This document shows, in pieces, positions 1 through 10,117 of a DNA stretch of 34,380 nt. The stretch is from Russula earlei (taxonomy: Eukaryota; Basidiomycota; Agaricomycetes; Russulales; Russulaceae). Numbering within the stretch: position 1 is the stretch's first letter; each line of letters opens with the position of its first letter. The translations under genes and the position numbers were made by a program. A model generated the notes under the pieces. That model did no database searches. It saw nothing but the letters and a program-made list of their open reading frames with translations, and was not told where the DNA came from. The stretch spans positions 1-34,380 of the forward strand of contig JAGFNK010000548.1 in NCBI GenBank assembly GCA_025769875.1, read 5' to 3'.

Positions 1-3000
1 CCTCTCTACAGCCACTGCAGAAGCTGACGACGACAGTGAGCTGTGAATAAAAGGAAAGAAAAAAGACAAACTCACCTGGGATGGACAAGACGTCACATGC
101 AAGCCAGTACAAGTTGGGAAAAGAAGTTCGGCGGCGCAAACCACCACTGAATTGGATTGCAAGTGTCAAAATCCTCTTGGGGGAGCTTCCAGAACTCAAG
201 GAGTTCGTCGATCGGCACATGAGGTTTCCGGAATTGAGCAGTAAAATTCTTCTGTGGGGAGCAGTTGAGCATCAAGGCAGTCTGAGTGGATGGGTTTAGA
301 TGGGGAAGGGCATGGTGCTATCTTGTTTGCATAATGTGTCTTGTAATACACATGAAGCTGTTCTTTGCCACTTCAAGGAAAGGCACAAGATCTTCATCGC
401 CTTCAAACTCGTCCAAAAGTGCTGAATATGAGATATGAGGGTCCAAAACTCAAGACAGTTTCAGTGTGATAGACGAATGATTCATGAGATGAGACTTACA
501 AGATGCCCACAGATAGAAAGGCGACTCATCAAATTTATAATAATATTCACTGAGTTTTAGATGGGCATCGGAGAGGCCTTGAATGAGCCAGGGGGATAAA
601 CCCTGTTCCTCATGAAGAATGTCCCTGATTTCGGCCTGGAGTCCACGGAAGATTGCGTGAGTGGAAGAGATCATTGGTTTCTTCATTGCCGACATTTGAG
701 TAGTGGCAGACTGGAATGACTTCAGCCAGCACATTACCATCTCGATCGCCCTCCAATCTTGCTTGGTCAGGTGATGTTGGATTAAATCTTCATGTCGGTA
801 GATGTAGGTGTTGATAGCTTCGTGATGTTGTAATGCCCGGCCTAGAACTGTGTCAGATGAGGATGTTTGGACTAAACACCACTTACGAAGCATCTGGTGG
901 GTTGACGACCATCTGGTCTTGACATCTAGAATAAGCATGAACGCAGTACTGCCGGCATCCACTAACTCTTCTGAAAGATACATCCAGACTTCCCGAAGCC
1001 AGCTTTGCCACCTCTGAGGACTTGAGCGAACCACTTGTATAACTTTGCAAAGCTGACAGAAAGGAGTCAGGCACAGGTATGAGTGGACAAGGACGTATAG
1101 AACACACCTTGGAAATAGCTTCAAAGACATTTTCTTCACAATCTTTGTCATCCACACAAGCATTGCCGTCGTCATTGGCCCAAACTGTAACTTCATCTTG
1201 ATAATTACCTCCACAAGCCGCACTCTTCTCACTATCCCTCTTTGAGATTGCACCGATGGCCTCAAGGAGCTAGCACACATTAGCGTATGACATAAAGGCT
1301 ATGAGAGTCAATTACGAACCTTGAGTGCAGCGAGATGGATAGTATGAGGCATACATTGCATATGAGAGTCTCTAGCTGAAAGTCTTATGCCTTCTGCATA
1401 ACAGCGCACCTCTAAAGTGGTCATCATTGTGTCATTATTGCTGGCATTGTCCATTGTTATTGCGATAATCTATACTTTGTCAGTAAAGGATAATCAATAT
1501 CCTAACAACATACCCTGCCCTTGAGTCCGTACAGTTCCAAGGTTTCCCAAACCACTTCAGCCATGTTCTCGCCCGAGTGAGCACCAATCAGCTCCTGGAA
1601 ATCAATGAGACGCTCCTCTAAATTCCCTGATCAGTGGAGAAGAACATATGAATAAAGGTACACATGCCTAATTCTCCTTTGTTGGTGACATAATGAGCAA
1701 CAATTGCCAAGAATGCAATGCCATTGCTCAATGTCCATGCATCAAGGGAGAGACTGACCTTCCCTTCCAGGGACTGTAATTGAGCATTAGATATGAGTTT
1801 TCTGTTAAGCAAGCACGTCTCACCTTAAACATCTCTCGTGTATCCTCAACTGTGTCTTCACCCAGCTTCATCACGCATTGTCATATGCCCTGTCAATCAG
1901 GCAGATTGAGCTTGGTTCGGGAATGGTGCGCATACTGAAGCATGTTAATAAACTCTGGCTTCTCTACTTCGTCAAATGACTGATCACATGCGACAATCCA
2001 CTCAGTAAGAAGATGGTCAAATTTCGAAGAATTAAACGGCTCCTAAAATGATGTTGATCACAGTACATGAAAATAAATACCATGCAACTCACCATCGTCG
2101 CTTGTTCCTGCCTCAGAAATGCCGATGTTATTGTTGATGCTCTTGCATCAAGAGCCTTGACATATTGTGCTTGATCGTGACCAGTGAATTCCTTGCAGCT
2201 GGAGGCAAACACTATCTCATCTTCAGTTGGTGGAGTCTTGTGATCTTTAAGAACCATGTAGAGGTTGAAAAGTGGTTTGAAATGGCTTCGCAGATGACCA
2301 AGAAGACCTATAAAGCATGAAAACATGAAGTATTAGTTGAAGTATTAGTTGAAGCCATGACGTACCATTTAAATTATGGTTCATCGCTTTCATGATAGTC
2401 AAGACTTTCTTGTTTCCATGGTGGCATTGGTAATGTTTGTCGCCTGGCTTACCAGGGCTGCCATCGGCAGCAAAGTCCACAGCTTCATAAAAGAGGTAGA
2501 TTGGATTTCTTTTGACTCCCTGAAATAATCAGAGAAGAACATAAACGATCAAGAATGAGTATACCTTTTTCCGAGATGAACTTGAGCCTTCAAAGCCATT
2601 ACTCAAAGCCGAGCGCTGTAACGGAAGGGCTGGTGACAAATCCCCATCAGGAGCACAATTGGGAGCATCATCAATCTTATGGCAGGGTTTCTTCGCAGCT
2701 GAGGGCTTGTTGGACAACACCTTGGCTTTACCTTTCCCCTTTGATGACTTTCGAGATTTAAGGGGTTTGGTCTTCAAAGGCAACATATCGGCAATCTAAA
2801 ATCTGTGTTGACAGAGGCGACAATCCAGTGGACAAAGACTCACCTCATGTCAGGACATGTACTGCTGATCACTAAGGACTCAGGAGCAGGTGGGCAAGGG
2901 TCGGAACAGATGGTACGCAGCGTATACGGCGTTGAACAGGAGGACAAGCCAAACAACTAGGAGATACCAGATGGGGACTGGTACATGTTGCAGGAGGCAG

Positions 3001-4041
3001 AGGTGAAGAGTAGAGGCCAGTGCAACGAGGGGCTTTAAACAAGGCAGTCGTTGAAGAGTACCTTGAAGATGAGAGAGGACTTTAGACTGAGCAGTTGCAG
3101 GGGAGTACCCAGGAGGATGAGAGTATCACAAATGGACAGTCTGACGACTGCCATACTTCATTGGGGCTTATACACAGTGTACAGGGTCGATTACAAAGAA
3201 CTGGGACTATTCTAGACTCTTTGGTACCATCCAATAGGACTACAGAGGCATAAACTCGCTTGTGTCAAGTTTCAGGCTTACTGAGCGCATTACTGATCAT
3301 TGTGGAGCGATGACATCGTTATTATGTCACTGTGGAGCGCTTAGTGAGCCTATGAGGTCACTGTGGAGTTGCTCAGTCAGCCATGATGTCATTGGAGCCT
3401 TGATGACATCAGATGAGTTATGCAACAGTTTCTAAGAGTTTGTGCTGCTGTTTCAGGTTCCTGGTGGCTGGGTGACCATGTGGCTGCCACGCGATGATTA
3501 CCCGATTAGGAAATGGGTGTCTGGTCATGTTATAGTGCCTTTGCAATAGCGATATCTTGCACTGCAGGAGGGATAGCCCAGAAAATGGAAGGGAGTTGGT
3601 AATGCAAAATGAGAGAGGTCTCTCTTGAGTGAAATAGGACCATCTACAGTCAGGACCTGGCCTTGGTTCATAACACCTCATCATGTGTGATCTCAGTGAT
3701 GGTATTATCACTCTCACTACTGGAACCCAAGGACATGGTCGAGGCATATGGCATGTCTTCAGGAACAGATAGCACCTCACGCCTGCATTTGTTATATTTT
3801 CTCCGATGAGGCCATGGATGCAAGTCTGATTCAGAAGATGCTTGCTCAGCTTCAATGATTTCCTGCATCCATGCAGTGTTCCAGGTTCGTTGATTTTGTG
3901 CTGAGGAGCCTTTAGCATGTGAGGAAGAGAACACAGCAGAAACTTACCGGTCTGAACTGTACTTGTGGATGTGATAGGTGTGTCATCATCCTTATCATTG
4001 AACCAAACAATGTACGATGCGTCTTTTAGAGTCCCATCAGG
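1..4041 (-). pseudogene. hAT transposase (BED-like finger, RNase H-like core, dimerisation domain), multi-exon, decayed
   Basis: Cut-and-paste transposase, read right to left. Upstream exons encode an acidic/serine-rich leader (about 4041-3949 and 3909-3681), then a basic segment (2786-2566). A BED-like zinc-finger exon (about 2521-2367) carries NPIYLFYEAV and HYQC followed by HHGNKK. The next exon (about 2310-2100) has GLLGHLRSHF. The catalytic core follows: SLDAWT (about 1745) holds the first acidic residue, and ITMDNASNND then CMPHTIHLAALK (about 1480-1330) hold the second region. Downstream are TRWSSTHQML (about 910) and LSEYYYKFDESPFY (about 530). The C-terminal hAT dimerisation part is at 275-1: DELLEFWKLPQEDFD, IQWW, then AVAVER after a small intron. 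Exons are joined by short GT-AG introns. A frame change near 98-105 and an unresolved stop upstream of 4041 suggest decay. Exon limits are approximate. Confidence 0.8.
2848..3675 (-). repeat. Solo LTR, family F1 (copy 1), inside the hAT transposase gene
   Basis: This 828-bp long terminal repeat runs from TGTCAGGACA to GGTTCATAACA in plus orientation, so the LTR itself reads on the minus strand (TGTTATGAACC to CCTGACA). It is flanked by a perfect 5-bp target duplication CCTCA at 2843-2847 and 3676-3680. Near-identical copies occur at 16118-16946 and 31638-32465. No internal retrotransposon sequence is attached, so it is a product of LTR-LTR recombination. On the hAT coding strand the duplication is TGAGG and overlaps a splice donor GAG|GTGAGT. 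Confidence 0.95.
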
Positions 4042-4682
4042 TCACAAGGCACATTGATCAGTAGCTGTCCACAATCCTCAGATTACATCATCGTGGATGA
4101 ATGTTGTACTTACCCTCTGAACTACCTCCAATCATCATGACATGCAGCTGGAGGTGCGACAATGGGCAAATGGGGTGAAAATGAGAGCAGAGTGGAGGTT
4201 TTCAATGCACCAAAAAAAAATCTGTTGAGTAGATCCCTGAACGCAAAATCAGCTCGTGAAGAGATTACCAATGTGGCAAAGGACCCACATAATCCTGCAT
4301 GCTGCACTAAAAAAAACATCATTGTATGATGATCACCCATTCCCAGCATTGCAATGGATCGAATTTTGGCACCTGAGTATCCACAAACAATCCAGCAACG
4401 ATCAGTCCAGCCTAAGCTGTTAAAACTCACGAAACTATACAACTAAGAGAGAGAAGCATACATATTTCAATAGATGGCTGATTGTTGAGCATGGGACACT
4501 GGACAGTGAAACCTGGGTGTTTATCGGTGCATGTCATCAGCAAGGCAAGTTGTTTGTGACAGTTGTTTTTTGTCATGGTGACAATGCCACGACCAGGTGA
4601 CATTGGCAACATGTGGTCAAGAAATACAGTATATTCCAAATCTAGACTACGAAGTACCCATACATTATGATGGCCATACATG
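4042..4682 (-). other. Upstream part of the hAT element, no firm coding assignment
   Basis: Between the first recognisable transposase exon and the subterminal repeats lie about 640 bp of leader. Two minus-strand reading frames of about 100 codons exist here, but neither matches a domain I know and they overlap in different frames. A GGTAAGTAC splice-donor-like site is readable on the minus strand near 4112. It may hold the 5' untranslated exon(s) of the transposase gene. Confidence 0.4.
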
Positions 4683-4937
4683 GCCATCAACTGACGGGTC
4701 TCAATGGGTAATACCCATCCCATACCCATACCGTATAATCTCTGCAGCGGTCAGTGAACGGGATGGGTACGGGTCCCATAATACAGGTCCCGTACACCCA
4801 TACATACATGGGTACAGTGCACAGCCCTACACAAGCCAGGCTCAGCTCGGTCCGGCTCACCCAATCTGGCCAAGCCATTGCTGAGCTGAACTGAGCCGGA
4901 CCTGAACTGAGCCGGACCAGACCGAGCCGTGACAGCA
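4683..4937. repeat. hAT subterminal repeats and terminal inverted repeat
   Basis: The last roughly 250 bp of the hAT element consist of short motifs in both orientations. GGGTA/TACCC units occur at 4697-4815 (ATGGGTAC, TACGGGTCCC, CCCATACCC). GAGCCGGACC/GGCTCGGTC-like units occur at 4838-4930. Such subterminal motif clusters are known as transposase-binding arrays in hAT elements. The outer end CCGTGACAGCACTA (about 4924-4937) would be the terminal inverted repeat. Its partner lies outside the window, so the assignment is by resemblance. Confidence 0.6.
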
Positions 4938-4952
4938 CTAGACTCTCTACAG

Positions 4953-5359
4953 ATTGTGTGTGTGAGGCAATGCCTAGCCTAGAACATCACTGCATCCATG
5001 TCGCATCAATTTAAATGATCCAGTGGATGTAATGTATAGACCTGCCATCATGATCCTGATCTTGCCTTTGTGGACAGAGGGGAGATGGACGCGCCCCAGT
5101 ATAAAGCCAATGCCTGTAATTACAGTACAATTCTCTCCAGCTGTGCTCCCAATTACTGTTTCAGTTACCAGCCGGTACTGGTTACCGACAATCTTTCTAC
5201 GTCGCCGTCTTGTTGTACCTCGACAACCTCGATGACATTGATTACAAAAATCCATAATCCCATTCAACAATGCGAACCTCCTCTGTTTTTGCAATATTCT
5301 TCCTTGCTGTTGGCATCACTTCATCGTTTGCGCTTCTTCAAGTCCTCTTCCTCCTCAGA
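4953..5359. other. No gene recognised
   Basis: About 400 bp outside the hAT terminus. Short overlapping reading frames on both strands share no recognisable motif. A pyrimidine-rich tract ending in CTCAG at about 5350-5358 could be a splice acceptor for the following ORF, so part of this stretch could be an intron or untranslated leader. Confidence 0.4.
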
Positions 5360-5715
5360 AATTGACTGCATTTCGTAGAGATGGGCATGACCCCAGATCC
5401 AATGTGCAGCACCTTCCTTCAATAAACCAGTATCCAAGACATTTCCGAGTCGTATGGTCGTCAATAGAAGAGGAGTGGCGCCAGCACGCAGTTGCACTCG
5501 ACACGCGCTTTAAGGAGCTCCCAGACGACTTAAACCAGGATCATCTCCTTGCATTAACTAACCATCATTTGGCCATGGAAACACTGAGGACAAAGTTGGA
5601 ACGGTTGGACAGGACTCACCCGACCGTTGAAGGTGGTTACTGGCTGAAAATGATGGATAGGGAGCTGGAATCGACGAGGAAGTTGCGTCAACAGATTTAT
5701 AATAGCTTGTACTAG
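5360..5715 (+). CDS. Hypothetical protein, possible 3' exon of a host gene
   Basis: An open frame of about 118 codons ending in TAG at 5713-5715. There is no convincing ATG at its 5' end: it opens after a CTCAG tract that looks like a splice acceptor, so it may be the last exon of a spliced gene. The product is charged and helical (RFKELPDDLNQDHLLALT, LRTKLERLDRTHP, RELESTRKLRQQIY), with a pattern suggesting a coiled coil at the C-terminus. I recognise no family. Transposon sequence lies on both sides, so it could be surviving host sequence or part of another decayed element. Confidence 0.35.
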
Positions 5716-6204
5716 GCAAAATCTTCTTCCCGGTCGGGTTTTAAATCTGCCTTTCAACCCGAACTAACTAAGTATGCAAGGAAACGCTTTTAATGAAGAT
5801 CGACCTGTGGTATGACTGCGATAAGGGTGTGGGAGTTTGCCATAGGGGAAGAGTAGACTGGTAGGAAGAGAATGAGAAGGGAGGACAAGAACACTAGCTG
5901 AAGGAACGTGCTAGACGGAAAGGTGAGCGAGTGGTAGCGACAGCACGCAAGATGTTAACGTGGGGGACAGATACTTCTATTTGTTAGCGTGTTTTCCTCC
6001 AAGACGAGGACTGTCTAGATGCTCTGATAGTTTTGTGAGCCGCTCGCTAAGAGAAAACGCGAGACAAAAGAGCGTGTCGTCGAGAACGATCGGTGCCCAA
6101 GTCTAGTTAACAGAAGAAAGAAGTATTGAAAGTTTTTCTTTTTCAACTTCGTACAAGCGTGACGCTTGAAGCGTCAGCAAGCGGGAAAACCTCGACAAGC
6201 TACC
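5716..6204. other. Intergenic, no gene recognised
   Basis: About 490 bp up to the target duplication of gypsy1. The stretch 5790-5960 is purine-rich. No long open frame, repeat or RNA gene was found. The last five bases (6200-6204, CTACC) are the left target duplication of gypsy1. Confidence 0.6.
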
Positions 6205-6555
6205 TGACACAGCGTGCCCGGCAGGGCGTAAAGGGAAGAGCCGCATGTGGTAAATTTTCGAACGTTCCGGTCACGCGTAGTAGCCACTTGTCTTTTCCTC
6301 CTACACGTCGACCCTTCCATCAAGTTCTTGTCGGTTCTCATAGTTCCTAACTCTCGAATGTACTACTAAGCTCTCGGTATCTCACCAGGTATATAAACCG
6401 CACGAAGGGCTCATTAGGAGTCCAAGTCGAATCTCCTGTCTAGTTACCAGACAATCGATTCCTTTCTTCTCATTAACTGCCTGACTACCAGTTAACTCTA
6501 CCATCAAACACTCAACGAGTCTAATCAATCATCGTCTGACCCGACGGCGGTGACA
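6205..6555 (+). repeat. gypsy1 5' LTR
   Basis: The 351-bp LTR begins TGACACAGC and ends GGCGGTGACA. By direct comparison it differs from the 3' LTR at two sites only: 6214 (G here, A at 12836) and 6517 (G here, A at 13139). Both are CpG to CpA changes. A TATA box lies at 6390-6397. Confidence 0.97.
6390..6434 (+). promoter_or_regulatory. gypsy1 core promoter and predicted self-primer segment
   Basis: TATATAAA at 6390-6397 is the only good TATA box of the LTR. Thirty-four bases after its first base, AAGTCGAATCT (6424-6434) is the perfect reverse complement of 6558-6568 just downstream of the LTR. In Tf1-type elements the first 11 nt of the mRNA act as the primer, so transcription is inferred to start near 6424. 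The start site itself is not visible in the sequence. Confidence 0.72.
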
Positions 6556-6557
6556 TT

Positions 6558-6568
6558 AGATTCGACTT
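6558..6568 (+). other. gypsy1 primer-binding site (self-priming type)
   Basis: AGATTCGACTT starts two bases after the 5' LTR and pairs with all 11 bases of 6424-6434. The usual TGG that matches a tRNA CCA end is missing from this position, which argues against tRNA priming. Confidence 0.75.
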
Positions 6569-6577
6569 TGTTTCATC

Positions 6578-9500
6578 ATGGCTTCGTCACGCAGGGAACG
6601 AGTTTACCTGCCAGAGCAGAATAGGCTCACTGTACCGTTCAACACGCGAACGTATTGGGTTGGACCCGAAGAGAACAAACAAACACTAGGCTGTTACATT
6701 ACTCATCCATCAGGAGGACGAGTATTCGACGATCTCACAGTACCAGTTTACTACGGAGCAGACACTTGGTACGAAATATTCCAAGACGAAAGCGGCAGGC
6801 GCTACCTCGGAGAAGAACGAGAAGACTTGAACCGATATAACCTCGACGCACGGGACAATCTCGACGAAACGAAAGCTGGAGAAAATACAGACAATAAGCA
6901 TTCAGAGCCAGCTAGCACAGAGACTATCGAAGAGGAAACCAATACTGCACAAGACATACGAAACGCGCCCATCCCCGACGACCTCAGACCAGACACTGTC
7001 AGATCAAACGACGACGACACCCTCACCCCCACTGTGTTCTTCCCCAGCAACCTTCCCCTATCAGCGCTTCCCCATCAGAGAGCAGACACCATGGCCACAG
7101 TCACGGCCACTACCACAACTACCCAACCAACAACGACTACCACTGCCGCAACGTCGACCGTCGCCACAACATCAACCACAGCCGGGAGAGCAAACGCCAC
7201 CACGCCAAACGATACATATCAAGCTCTTAGAAACGCTCTGCGACGAAGCGGAGGCCATCCTTCAGGATCTGGAGGACCAGGAGGACCAGGTGGTCCAGGT
7301 AGCCCAGGAGGCCCTGGTGGTCCAGGAGGCCCTGGAGGATATGGTCCGAACACTAACCTACCTCAGGTCCCAATACCACAACCGGCACCAGGCGATACCA
7401 AAACCCTCGGAAGTCTTCCTGTTCCATTCAAAGGCGACCGAACCAAGGCAGACTTGTTTATTCGAGAACTAACTGATTATCTCCGAGCCAATCGAACCGT
7501 CACTGGCATGAATTCCCCCATCCGACAAGTCGCGCTAGCCCTTACCCTCATAAAAGGACCAGAAACCGACAACTGGGCCAGGAGTATAGGAACTTGGATC
7601 GATACTCTCGGTCCACAAGACGATATCCCAGCAGTATGGGAACAGTTTTTACACGAATTCCAACAACAATTCCAAGACACTGGACGAGCACAACGCGCAG
7701 CCGGGAAGATCTCAGATCTACGACTCAGAAACAACGAAGTTGATCAATATATAGCAGCGTTCGAAACGCTCGCTCGGGAGGCTGGCTACCAACTTGGAGA
7801 AGATTCTGTAACCCATCTCTTTATGAGAGGACTACCACAGAACGTCCTCGACACCATATTAACTTCGCAGAACATGAACTCTTACGATGACATCAAACGA
7901 CGCGCGGTTGAAATAGTCAAAGGAAAACAATTGCTGGCCAATCTGTTGGGACAAAACAACACCTTCAGATGCACGCCTTTCGTCCCGAGAGGGGGATTCC
8001 CTTACCGAGGGAACCAACAGTATCAACAACGGAATACCTTCAACCCAGGAGGACGCGGAACCTTCCAATCATTCCAACAAGGATATAATTCGTCAAACGC
8101 CCCCAGGTCTATGGCAAACCAACAGGTACCCATGGACATCGATAGAACACGAGCACCCCCATTCCGAAACCAGAGGAACTTCAGAGGACAAGTCGCGCAA
8201 CTTGGCAACAACAACAACCGTCGCCAAAATAACAACAACTGTTTCGAGTGCGGCCAAATAGGCCACTTCGCGCGCGACTGCCCACGACGCAAACAAAACA
8301 TCAACCTCATTGACTGGGACGACACATCTACCATTGTAGAAACACCTCACCACGCTCATACCCGCTCATCTTCGTCTCCTGAAGATCGAATCGCAGCTGC
8401 TAGAGCCACATTGGAGGCACTATCAGACCAAGACAAGGACGCGCTGGCCGCTCAACTTCGGAGTCTCGCCGGATTTTCCCTCTCCCTAATCCGTTCAGCC
8501 TGGATTAGGAGCTTTGATAAGAATGTATATATGTCTAACAGGAAGTCAATGACAGTCAGAATATATCTCCATTCATATCAAAAGAGGGCTGAAACAATCG
8601 CGTTACTGGACTCTGGAGCTACAGAAAACTTTCTCAACTTGAAATACGCCCAATGGCTCCACCTTCCGATAAAGAGACTAGATCAACCAAGGAAGTTACT
8701 AAATGTCGACGGAACCCCCAACAAAACAGGAGCTCTGCAACACTACACAGATCTGGATATCAGGACAGGATCCAAAATCGTCAAAATGAGATTCTTCCTA
8801 TCAGATTTAGGGGAGAACAAAATGATTTTGGGATATCCATGGTTTGCAGCAAACCAACCTAAAATCGACTGGGCAAGAGGATGGATCGATGCATCTCATT
8901 TACCAATCATCGCCAAAACCCCTGATGCTACAAAAGCTCGGTTCTCACCTCGGAGAAGAGAAACCACGGAACTATACATTGGACGAATCATCCTTCCACC
9001 CGATATTGATAACCACACCAATATACCAAAGAAATACCAACGACACAGTCAGGTATTTTCTGAAAAGGCAGCACAACGGTTTCCAGAACCAAGGATATGG
9101 GATCACGCCATTCAACTAAAACCCGGAGCCCCTAGTTCCCTACCTGGAAAAATATACCCATTAACGCAAAACGAACAAGAAGAATTGAAAAAGTTTGTCA
9201 AGGAACATTTACAGAAGGGATACATACGACCATCCAAATCTCCATATGCCGCCCCATTCTTCTTCATTAAAAAGAAAGATGGAAAATTACGACCAGTACA
9301 AGACTATCGAAGACTAAACGAATGGACTGTGCGAAACCGATACCCGCTACCTCTAATACCACAACTTATAAACAAAGTTCGTGGAAAAGAGAAGTTTACC
9401 AAATTCGATATACGATGGGGATACAATAATGTCCGAATCAAAGAAGGAGACCAATGGAAAGCGGCCTTCCTCACAAATGAAGGACTATTCGAACCCACAG

Positions 9501-10117
9501 TAATGTTCTTCGGGTTGACCAACTCGCCAGCCACCTTCCAAACTATGATGAACGCTATATTTGAAGAGGAACTACGAGAAGATTGGTTAACCATTTACAT
9601 GGACGACATATTGATCGCAACCAAAAAGGATGACCCAAAGCACGAAGACTACGTCCATAGGATATTGGACAAACTAAAGAAACATGATCTCTACCTTAAA
9701 CCAGAGAAATGTCAGTTTGAACAAGATACTGTGGAGTTCCTAGGAGTAGTGCTAAAAGGAAACACCATCCAAATGGACCCAAAGAAAGTGGCCAGCGTAC
9801 AAAACTGGCCGAACCCCAAAACACCTACCGACATTAGGGCCTTCTTGGGATTCACTGGCTTCTATCGATATTTTATACCAGGATATTCCAACATCGCAAG
9901 ACCACTACTAGATTTAACCAAGAAAGCGACAGTTTGGAACTGGACCCACAATCAACAAAAAGCTTTTGACGAACTAAAGCGCCTGACCACTGAAAAACCA
10001 GTATTAACCCAACCAGACTACAATAAACCATTCTTCCTGGAAACAGACTGCATCAGCATATGGCATAGGAGCCATACTCTCACAAGAGGGAGAAATCAAC
10101 CCCACCAAACCCACTAA
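6578..10117 (+). CDS. gypsy1 Gag-protease-reverse transcriptase polyprotein, frame-broken in RNase H
   Basis: A 1,179-codon frame starting at the first ATG after the primer-binding site. Residues 1-100 are an N-terminal region with CYITHPSGG and DTWYEIF, also seen in gypsy2 Gag. A Thr-rich stretch (about 170-205) and a Gly-Pro repeat (about 228-256) follow. The retrotransposon Gag domain is at about 280-445, and the zinc knuckle CFECGQIGHFARDC at about 555-568. The aspartic protease has DSG at 678-680. Reverse transcriptase runs from about 895, with RPVQDYRRLNEW and the catalytic YMDD at 1007-1010. RNase H begins around 1135. Near base 10049 one extra base shifts the frame at the first catalytic Asp of RNase H, and translation ends 23 codons later. 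gag and pol share one frame with no stop between them, as in Tf1. Confidence 0.95.
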   Translation: MASSRRERVYLPEQNRLTVPFNTRTYWVGPEENKQTLGCYITHPSGGRVFDDLTVPVYYGADTWYEIFQDESGRRYLGEEREDLNRYNLDARDNLDETKAGENTDNKHSEPASTETIEEETNTAQDIRNAPIPDDLRPDTVRSNDDDTLTPTVFFPSNLPLSALPHQRADTMATVTATTTTTQPTTTTTAATSTVATTSTTAGRANATTPNDTYQALRNALRRSGGHPSGSGGPGGPGGPGSPGGPGGPGGPGGYGPNTNLPQVPIPQPAPGDTKTLGSLPVPFKGDRTKADLFIRELTDYLRANRTVTGMNSPIRQVALALTLIKGPETDNWARSIGTWIDTLGPQDDIPAVWEQFLHEFQQQFQDTGRAQRAAGKISDLRLRNNEVDQYIAAFETLAREAGYQLGEDSVTHLFMRGLPQNVLDTILTSQNMNSYDDIKRRAVEIVKGKQLLANLLGQNNTFRCTPFVPRGGFPYRGNQQYQQRNTFNPGGRGTFQSFQQGYNSSNAPRSMANQQVPMDIDRTRAPPFRNQRNFRGQVAQLGNNNNRRQNNNNCFECGQIGHFARDCPRRKQNINLIDWDDTSTIVETPHHAHTRSSSSPEDRIAAARATLEALSDQDKDALAAQLRSLAGFSLSLIRSAWIRSFDKNVYMSNRKSMTVRIYLHSYQKRAETIALLDSGATENFLNLKYAQWLHLPIKRLDQPRKLLNVDGTPNKTGALQHYTDLDIRTGSKIVKMRFFLSDLGENKMILGYPWFAANQPKIDWARGWIDASHLPIIAKTPDATKARFSPRRRETTELYIGRIILPPDIDNHTNIPKKYQRHSQVFSEKAAQRFPEPRIWDHAIQLKPGAPSSLPGKIYPLTQNEQEELKKFVKEHLQKGYIRPSKSPYAAPFFFIKKKDGKLRPVQDYRRLNEWTVRNRYPLPLIPQLINKVRGKEKFTKFDIRWGYNNVRIKEGDQWKAAFLTNEGLFEPTVMFFGLTNSPATFQTMMNAIFEEELREDWLTIYMDDILIATKKDDPKHEDYVHRILDKLKKHDLYLKPEKCQFEQDTVEFLGVVLKGNTIQMDPKKVASVQNWPNPKTPTDIRAFLGFTGFYRYFIPGYSNIARPLLDLTKKATVWNWTHNQQKAFDELKRLTTEKPVLTQPDYNKPFFLETDCISIWHRSHTLTRGRNQPHQTH
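7258..7344 (+). repeat. Collagen-like Gly-Gly-Pro coding repeat in gypsy1 Gag
   Basis: Imperfect tandem 9-bp units of the type GGAGGACCA / GGTGGTCCA / GGAGGCCCT encode repeated Gly-Gly-Pro. The segment lies between the Thr-rich linker and the Gag domain. Such a repeat is flexible and prone to length change; no function can be assigned. Confidence 0.85.

Larger units (their letters stand above)
1..4937 (-). mobile_element. hAT DNA transposon, decayed, left end outside window
   Basis: A class II element of the hAT superfamily read on the minus strand. Its upstream terminus is marked by a terminal sequence at about 4921-4937 that, on the minus strand, begins TAGTGCTGTCACGG, a typical hAT-like end, followed by GC-rich subterminal repeats. 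The transposase exons lie between about 4041 and the window start. The other terminus is beyond base 1, because the coding sequence is still open there (residues AVAVER of the C-terminal domain). A solo LTR (2848-3675) interrupts it. Several exons show frame changes and stops, so the copy is very probably inactive. The 8-bp target duplication cannot be checked because only one end is in view. Confidence 0.82.

Noticed and set aside
2..4952. CTCTCTACAG occurs at 2-11 and again at 4943-4952, just outside the hAT end, like a target duplication.
   Set aside because: The hAT coding sequence is still open at base 1, so the element's left end must be outside the window. The match is probably chance.
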